Assembly (NCBI GenBank): GCA_025618425.1
Contig: CM046844.1
Location: 9,895,058 to 9,959,057 of the forward strand
DNA from: Heliocidaris tuberculata
Taxonomy: Eukaryota > Echinodermata > Echinoidea > Camarodonta > Echinometridae
DNA: 64,000 nucleotides
Direction of reading: 5' to 3'
The notes under the pieces are model-generated. The model worked only from the letters and a program-made list of their open reading frames with translations, was not told the DNA's origin and made no database searches. The position numbers and the translations under genes are program-made. Of this stretch, positions 57,685 to 64,000 are shown one piece after another (within the stretch, counting starts at the first letter, position 1; the number at the start of each line of letters is the position of its first letter).

Positions 57685-59652
57685 ATTGACTGCATTTCCC
57701 TTCTTCAGATGGATGACAATGCAATGAAGAACTACATTCCACGTTATGGGGATAGGCTAGCTGCAACTGCATTCTGTAGGAAGCAAGATAAAGAAAGATC
57801 AGATAAAGAAGAGCCAAGATCCAGCTTGCTTCAGAGACTAAAGAAGAAGCTTGGTGACCGCAGTAGAAAACGCAAGTCAGAAGAATATGAACAACCATCG
57901 ACTTCGTTAAAAGGAAACGACAATGCGTTGAAGAAGGATAGGCGACTGGAACTAGGCTGGATGGATTATGATTATTCCATTAAACAATTCAGACAGGTCC
58001 GAAGCCAAAATGGAGGGGGGACGCGTCAGTTAAGAGTGGGCAAGTCACAAGGAGTTAATGATCTGTTGGCATTGTCCAAGATATTGTTCTTTCCCGAGGG
58101 AAACTCAAAGAAGGGTCGTCTGGAAGATTTTGAACTGTCAGTTCAAGACTTCAGAGGGTGTGACATTGGACAATTGACCGTTGGTGAACTTTACGAGAAC
58201 ACGAGTGTGAAAATGTTGAGGTTGTATCTGTGCACAAAGAAATACAAAAAAGAACAATCAGTAGTCAGTACTTCACAAGAAAGCTCAGTGCCAGAACAGA
58301 TCCCGTTACCAGACATCCAAAGTGAAGTGGAAGTGATAGAGGAAGAGACTGATGGTACCATTTCGTCTGCTTTGGACGATACTGTCCCTTATGGCTCAGG
58401 AGCAACGGATGAAATCTCTTACGTACCCATCATCCTGGACGAACTTTCTTCCTCATCAGACCCAGGCACTTCTGCAGGATTACCGGAGATTTCTATCAGG
58501 CTTCCTGATTTTGAAAATTCATTAGAAGAGAATCCGCTGATCACGCCTGTGCAACAGGAAACCCGATCACAAGCTTCTAACTGTGCTGGACCATCCTCCG
58601 CTCCAAATAATAGTCAGATAGGTGTAACACAGACAAGGCAGTCATCGGGTCTTGAGGATTCCCAACTAGAAATTCGTTTACATCGTGTCAACATTCAAGA
58701 GGAGATGATTGGAATTTTCAAGACTCCTGAAATCATCAGGATGCCCTTAAAAGTCACATTTGTTGACGAGGCTGGAGTTGATGCCCAGGGCGTGTCTCGA
58801 GAAGCCTATAGCGCATTTTGGCGATCTTTCTTCGAAACCTCTGCAGATGGCGAGGAATACCGGATCCCATCGCTTAATCCGCATTACGGACTGGAGGAGT
58901 GGCAGGCGGTCGGCCGCATCCTAGCCAAAGGTCTCTGTGACCACAAGGTTTTTCCTATCCAAATGGCTCCTGCTTTTTTCCAGGCCCTGCTGTTTGGAGA
59001 GGAATCCGTCTCAGCTGAAGACCTCAGCGATTCGTTTTTGAGGTTCCTAAGTGACATAGACCGAAAAGCTGTCAAAGCTGCTATGGAAGGTCACCTTTCA
59101 GAAGATGAGAAGGAGGTCTTTGAGGACCTCCTTGATAGAGAGGGTAGTCATACCATTCCTGAAGAAGACCAAGTTCAACCGGTCATACAGCAACTAGCAC
59201 ACAAGTGCATAATACAGAACAGCAGCTATGCACTGCAAGCGATGGGAGGAATAGTCAAGGATGCACTTATCGACTCTTTTCCTACTGTCCAATCCATTAA
59301 GAACTTGTATAATAGCTGCAGGCCCACGCCGAAGAAGGTATGCGATCTCTTTCTTGCGGACCCCACAACCAAAGAACAAAATCAGTCACTGCGATATTTG
59401 ATGCAATATGTACGGGCTCAAGACGACGAGGGTCTTGCAAAATTGCTTCGATACCTGACGGCATCCAGTATTATGTCTGTGCCGCGTATTACTGTTCAAT
59501 TCCAAGATGTGGGCGGACTAGCTCGGAGGCCAATCGCCCATACATGTGGACCTTTACTTGAACTTCCTTCAACATATACGTCGTATAGGGATTTCAGGAA
59601 CGAGTGGCAGGCAATTCTCGCATCGGGATATCTGTCCATGGACATTTTGTAA
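57685..59652 (+). CDS. SAM-like/HECT E3 ubiquitin ligase, main exon
   Basis: This is the large terminal coding exon. Acceptor TTTTGCAG ends at 57684, reading starts in phase 0 and the stop TAA is at 59650-59652. Spliced to 54654-54743 it gives 685 residues. Residues about 5-65 are SAM-like. Residues 75-100 are very basic (RLKKKLGDRSRKRK), a possible nuclear signal. Residues about 115-220 form a conserved-looking globular block, and 225-350 are acidic, Ser-rich and probably disordered. From about 360 to the end is a HECT domain: FVDEAGVDAQGVSREAY in the N-lobe near residue 390, and IAHTC in the C-lobe with the expected ubiquitin-accepting Cys at residue 651 (codon 59545-59547), followed by an LELPSTYTSY-type segment. 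HECT enzymes take ubiquitin from an E2 onto this Cys and pass it to a substrate. The architecture resembles invertebrate and fish G2E3-like HECT proteins. The substrate is unknown, and a single-exon domain of this kind could derive from a retrocopy or mobile element. Confidence 0.85.
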   Translation: MDCISLLQMDDNAMKNYIPRYGDRLAATAFCRKQDKERSDKEEPRSSLLQRLKKKLGDRSRKRKSEEYEQPSTSLKGNDNALKKDRRLELGWMDYDYSIKQFRQVRSQNGGGTRQLRVGKSQGVNDLLALSKILFFPEGNSKKGRLEDFELSVQDFRGCDIGQLTVGELYENTSVKMLRLYLCTKKYKKEQSVVSTSQESSVPEQIPLPDIQSEVEVIEEETDGTISSALDDTVPYGSGATDEISYVPIILDELSSSSDPGTSAGLPEISIRLPDFENSLEENPLITPVQQETRSQASNCAGPSSAPNNSQIGVTQTRQSSGLEDSQLEIRLHRVNIQEEMIGIFKTPEIIRMPLKVTFVDEAGVDAQGVSREAYSAFWRSFFETSADGEEYRIPSLNPHYGLEEWQAVGRILAKGLCDHKVFPIQMAPAFFQALLFGEESVSAEDLSDSFLRFLSDIDRKAVKAAMEGHLSEDEKEVFEDLLDREGSHTIPEEDQVQPVIQQLAHKCIIQNSSYALQAMGGIVKDALIDSFPTVQSIKNLYNSCRPTPKKVCDLFLADPTTKEQNQSLRYLMQYVRAQDDEGLAKLLRYLTASSIMSVPRITVQFQDVGGLARRPIAHTCGPLLELPSTYTSYRDFRNEWQAILASGYLSMDIL

Positions 59653-60688
59653 CTGTTATAATCTACGTGTATGACAGCCCTACCAATCAAGGATATATGT
59701 CTAAAAAAATCTCCCTCTCGTCATTGTGATTTGCATGATGTTACTGTTATGATAATGCGCATACATCAAGACCAAAGTAGGTCTATCGTGCTATTCACCT
59801 TCAGAAGTTCCTTTCAGGCGCAGTTTATGTTTTGCGTTTTCTTTTCATCATCTGCTGGCCAGGTGTTGCATTTTTTTCTTTTTTTTTTAGTTTAACGTTA
59901 CTTGTTTCGAAGGACATTATATATTCCATGTATGTAACTTGTTATTGATGTTTCAAATATATTTCGTGTATATTTTTGTTTAGAATTTTTTTTTCTTTTC
60001 TTTATAATTTTTCTACAAACCTTTCTAATTTTTTCATAAACTACTAGTTAGGGATGTAAGATTTTCTCTTCAAGTAATGGGTAAAACGGGTAAATAGGGG
60101 CATTGCAGATTAGGTGAGCGTAAGTTCTACAGACCTCTTGTTTAATGCCTATAATTACCTTTTTGATTGAATTGTGGTTATAGTTCTTAACTAATAACTC
60201 TAGGTGTGAATAAGATCATAAGTCGATCAGCGTTACAAAAAATGTCAAGTGATCACATTAACTAATTATCATTTTATACATCATATTCATGCTAGTAATG
60301 TCTAAGTATCATATACAAACCCGATTGATTCATGATATATGTAGGCAATTAGGAATCAATTGAACTTTGTTACTAGAGAATATTTGTTACAGTCCTACTA
60401 AATGGAACCATCCCATTTAAGCTGCACGATCGGTATTAAAAAAACATTGGTAAATCACAAATGCAACTGTGTTCCCCAAATTAGTTAAATTAAATTACAA
60501 CTGTAAAATATGAAGGATTTGGTGTGGTGCATGGGCGAGGTTTAGGATTCGCTTTACTCCACCAGTGGACCGGGAATTATCCCATATTTGGATTCGCATA
60601 TCAATAAATATTGAACTTATCGGGATATTTTCTTCATTAGATTGTAAGAACGACAAGTTCCCATTGAATTTTATAGTGTAAACTTCTA
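59653..60688. other. 3' flank/3'UTR of the HECT gene
   Basis: AT-rich with T-runs. No ORF or element recognised before the pogo-like MITE at 60689. Confidence 0.5.
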
Positions 60689-60862
60689 CAGTGGAATCTC
60701 GTTATAACGAGGTCCTTGGGACCAGAGAAATTACCTCTTATATCGAAACCTTGTTATATCAGGGCCAAAATACAATAGAATACAAAGAGATGGGACCAGG
60801 AAAATCACCTTGTTATAACGAGAGTTTGTTAAAGCAGTGCTCTTTATAACGAGGTTCCACTG
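60689..60862. mobile_element. pogo/Tigger-like MITE, copy 4
   Basis: CAGTGGAATCTCGTTATAAC to ATAACGAGGTTCCACTG, with TA on both sides (60687-60688, 60863-60864). This is the best preserved of the four copies. Confidence 0.85.
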
Positions 60863-60964
60863 TATTATTGGTTTTTATTCATATATCACAAATGAAAGCG
60901 TACGCATTGCCTTATACATGTTATAATCTATACATCATTATAGCAATAATAATAATAACATGGT

Positions 60965-61211
60965 CAGTGGCGTAAATCCGTATCGAGGATTGGGGGGGGG
61001 GGTGGTTGAAATAATTTGCCAACGTTATCTTGCTTGACAAACACAAGGCACGTTTTGTCATTCAAAAAACACCCATAGGCATATATTTTTTCATTTCTTT
61101 CGTGAAAGTGGGGGGGGGGGGGGTGATTGTACAGGCCATCCCCCCTCCTCGAAAAGTGGGGGATATATCCCCCCATCCACCCCCCCCCCCCCCGGGGGAT
61201 TTACGCCAGTG
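60965..61211. mobile_element. hAT-like G-run element, 7/8-bp duplication
   Basis: It starts CAGTGGCGTAAATCCG and ends GGATTTACGCCAGTG. The flanks are AACATGGT and AACATGAT. Confidence 0.75.
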
Positions 61212-62500
61212 AACATGATACTGTCCCAGATTGCACGGTTTATGGTGAAACTTGGCGGGGGGCAGTACAGTGTATATTAACTCAATTAAATGTGGAACAT
61301 TCATTTTTTGATTTTTTTTTCTTTCTTTTTTTTACAGTTTAGATAGAAATATGCAATGGATGGGAGCAAAATGTAAGCTTTTCGCCATCATGGTTTGTTT
61401 TGTTGAATGTATATTATTTAGTTCAGGGTTTGGTTACCGTATCCCAAGGTCATGGAGTTAGTAGTAAGTGGCTTTTGAAAGCCTTTAAATCAAGGTTTTC
61501 AGATAAACAAGGTTTTCAGTTTAAACGAGACTGCAAAGAGTCTAAATGGTCCAATCGTTGATGTACTAATCATACAATGTTAAAAGTAAATATTGTTTAT
61601 GAAGAATACTTGCCAGTATTAAACAGTTCTGATGCTGCAATTCTATGTAGATCTAGGTGCAGATCACATAGATTACCAATTGATAGCATTAGATATAACT
61701 CTGCTTTGAGTGACGAAGCAGTACGCACACCAAGCTCTTTAAGGGAAATTGTGGATGAAATTCCTTATCTTTTAGTTTGGACATACTTGTACTTTAATAA
61801 GGAGAGATGCATGTACTTGCCAAGATGTGTTTTCCGTAAACCTTGTACTGTACATATGGAAACTATTCTCTGTAGTAAAAAAGTTAGACTTTTGACAAAC
61901 TTGTAACATTAATTAGAACTGTAATGAATCACTTTTATATCACACATGAACAAGTAAACGGGTAGAAAGTAAGTTGTCAGACAATACAGTTAGCGTATGA
62001 CCGGAGCGGCAGAGTGGAAAAACACCATGCACGCTTGGACTTCTAAATTGTTTGTTTGTTTATTGTTTTGTTTTTTGTTTATAACATATGATTGCTATAT
62101 CTTTTTGATGTTTTTTCACAACAGTTTCAACATTTGTATTCATTGTAAATATGTTTTAAGTTGAAGTCTTATACCTCGAGAGAAAATAAAACATGTTGTG
62201 CCGTCATGATGGCATATGAGTTTTATTGAAACCCAATTTGTGTCTGTCTTTTGTACGATGTATAATATACCATAAATAATCAATCTTAACTTCTTACGCT
62301 TGACAGAAATAAAAGATTTGATGAATTAATATTTAAAGGGGTATGCATGTCTGTAAATCAATACACGTGGCATTTTTAAAGTTATTATATCTCTATGGTT
62401 ACCACATTCTGCCTATCATACCCACATGTAGGAAAATAGAAGATATCAATAAAATAAAAGTAATAAACCAATTAATACCATTAATACAGCGCTACACAGG
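61212..62500. other. Gene-free stretch
   Basis: An unrecognised 109-codon frame (61577-61906) has no homology that I know and lacks clear splice or start signals. AT-rich otherwise. Confidence 0.4.
62185..62190 (+). terminator. Candidate polyadenylation signal downstream of HECT gene
   Basis: AATAAA at 62185-62190 is followed by a TG-rich stretch (ATGTTGTGCC). It is the clearest polyadenylation-like site downstream of the HECT stop. The distance from the stop (2.5 kb) and an intervening pair of insertions make it tentative. Another AATAAA lies near 60603. Confidence 0.3.
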
Positions 62501-63890
62501 TGCGGTGCGCCCCATTTTTTTCATTTTTTGCCTTTTTATTTCTGAAAAATGCCCCCTTTCTTCCTGATAAGTGCCCTTTTCCTTTCTATTAAGTGCCCCT
62601 TTTCAAATCTGATAATTCCCACCTTATCTCGAATAACCTACCCTGTTCTCTTCTGATAAGCGCTCCTTTTCGAATAGAAAAATTGCACTCTTTTCTTTGT
62701 AATATATGCCCTTGTCTCATTTGATATGTGCATTTTTGCTTTTTACTTTTGCTTCTTTTCCATTGCAATAAGTGCTCATTGTTCCCTCCTGATAAGCGCC
62801 CCTTCTTTACTCCTGACAAGAGCCCTTTTTACTATCTAATATTATGTGCCCTCTTCCTCTTCTCATAAGTGCCATTTTCACCTCTTATAAGTGCCTTTTC
62901 CACATGTAATAACCGCCCTTTCCTCTTCTTATGAGTGCCCCTTTTATCTATTACTAGTATTTCCAACTTTTTTGGGGGGGGGGGGGGGTTGGTGTTTTCT
63001 TTTTTTTTTTTTTTTTAATTTTGTTTTGTTTTTTAAACATAAAAAGCCATATCTAGCTTAAAAGTATAAGTGCGGCTTTATGTAGAAGCAAATACACATA
63101 TGACTACATCTACAATGAAAGCAGCAAAGCTGGAGAGGGGCAAAATGTCCATCCCACCCCCCCCCCACTCCCCCCCCCCCCCCCCATGAAAGGATTTATC
63201 ACTCCGGTCACTCGAATGTGCTCATAATTTAAACCAGGGAAGGGCAATATTTTATGAAAATTTTCCCATAACTCGCTCGCTCTTACACTATAATGAAATT
63301 AAGCTGATCGCATAAATTTGTATCGGTGTAATCCTAAAGAAAACGACAGGGTTAATGTACAAATTAGAGATTATTCGACATTCCCCCAAATGAATTTGCT
63401 GTTGTCATTTTCATTATATCGCTGTATACAGAGCGTCCCAGAAACTAACCCTAACCCTAAAACAAAGGGTTATTGTGACCACACTATCTGCTGTATGAAA
63501 ATGATTATTTATGTCCCATAAACTAAAAGTATTATGCTTTTAAATGATACCTTGATGAGAAAGAAAGGACATGTTTTTTTTTGTATTGAAATGGTACCTG
63601 CAATCGAAATGAAAAGTAATTTTTTGAATTTTGAAGAATTGCAATTTCTTTTAAGAACAAAGCGGACAGAAAGGTGATATTTTTTCATAAAAGTAAAGTT
63701 AGTGGCACTTTTCATTGTCATCAAAAGGAAATACATGGTTGAAAGGGCACATAAGGCAGAAAAAACAATCAAGATTATGGTAATTTCCCACCTCAGGAGG
63801 GGTACCTTTTCTATCACAGGAAGGGCACTTTTCATCTTTTGAGGGATATTTATTGATTTAGGAATTTCGGGGGTGTACAACCCTGCCACC
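62500..63890. repeat. AAGGGGCACTT dispersed repeat region, copy 2 (partly inverse)
   Basis: From 62555 to 62960 the inverse words TGATAAGTGCCCTTTTC and TAAGTGCCCCTTTTC recur every ~25-35 bp. G- and C-runs follow. 63475-63800 matches 52920-53160 (GTGACCACACTATCTGCTGT, GATACCTTGATGA, GATTATGGTAATTT). The 127-codon minus-strand frame here lies inside the repeat and is not credible as a gene. Confidence 0.55.
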
Positions 63891-64000
63891 ACTAGAAATG
63901 GGTATTGACAAGTGTTTTATGAATTTCTGATTGAATGTATGTCATCAAACGTAATTTCACGTATCATATCTCTTAAAGCTGATATTTCCCTTATGTCATG

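Noticed and set aside
61577..61906. 109-codon plus-strand frame
   Set aside because: No known domain and no splice or start support. It was left as unassigned non-coding sequence.
63509..63892. 127-codon minus-strand frame with hydrophobic segment
   Set aside because: It lies inside the dispersed repeat shared with 52.9-53.2 kb. The similar frame there has diverged in a way that does not suggest protein conservation.

Overview
This is eukaryotic, animal nuclear DNA with intron-split genes, GT/AG splice sites, long AT-rich non-coding stretches, many microsatellites and a dense load of small non-autonomous transposons. Repeat words such as TACATGTA and TAGATCTA, CAG-type hAT-like miniature elements containing long G-runs, tRNA-derived SINEs with ATT tails, and a single-exon-rich HECT ligase gene of the kind expanded in marine invertebrates suggest an echinoderm or another marine invertebrate. 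The species cannot be fixed from the sequence alone. There are no bacterial operons, CRISPR arrays, rRNA genes or confident tRNA genes.

Layout. 1-26 kb is gene-poor: miniature elements, simple repeats (a ~1.35 kb minisatellite at 15.3-16.7 kb, ATT/AGT arrays at 20.8-21.2 kb), a ~190-bp tandem array at 24.3-25.5 kb and one weak candidate exon at 3.66 kb. 26-44 kb holds two minus-strand genes. The first is NAA38 (LSMD1, NatC auxiliary subunit), with coding exons at 33.06-32.81 kb and 31.86-31.76 kb. The second is an unrecognised 325-residue protein with a Tudor/chromo-like C-terminal region, with coding exons at 37.2-36.8 kb and 36.5-35.9 kb. The same stretch holds a partial tandem copy of the NAA38 Sm exon, a 1-kb inverted-repeat element and a 679-bp perfect-axis palindrome flanked by a 9-bp duplication. 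44-54 kb is repeat-rich: hAT-like elements, a 24-unit 21-bp palindromic array, and copies of an unnamed 330-360-bp element. 54.6-59.7 kb carries a plus-strand two-coding-exon gene for a SAM-like + HECT E3 ubiquitin ligase (685 aa). 60-64 kb is its 3' flank plus further repeats.

The genes are independent eukaryotic transcription units, not a functional cluster: N-terminal acetylation (NAA38), probable nuclear/chromatin binding (Tudor-like protein) and ubiquitin transfer (HECT). The most distinctive content is the mobile-element record. Several families show exact target-site duplications that define their ends: 4 bp, 8 bp, 9 bp and TA. The duplicated NAA38 exon keeps an open frame and mostly synonymous differences. 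All splice models, families and copy counts were read by eye without alignment tools.
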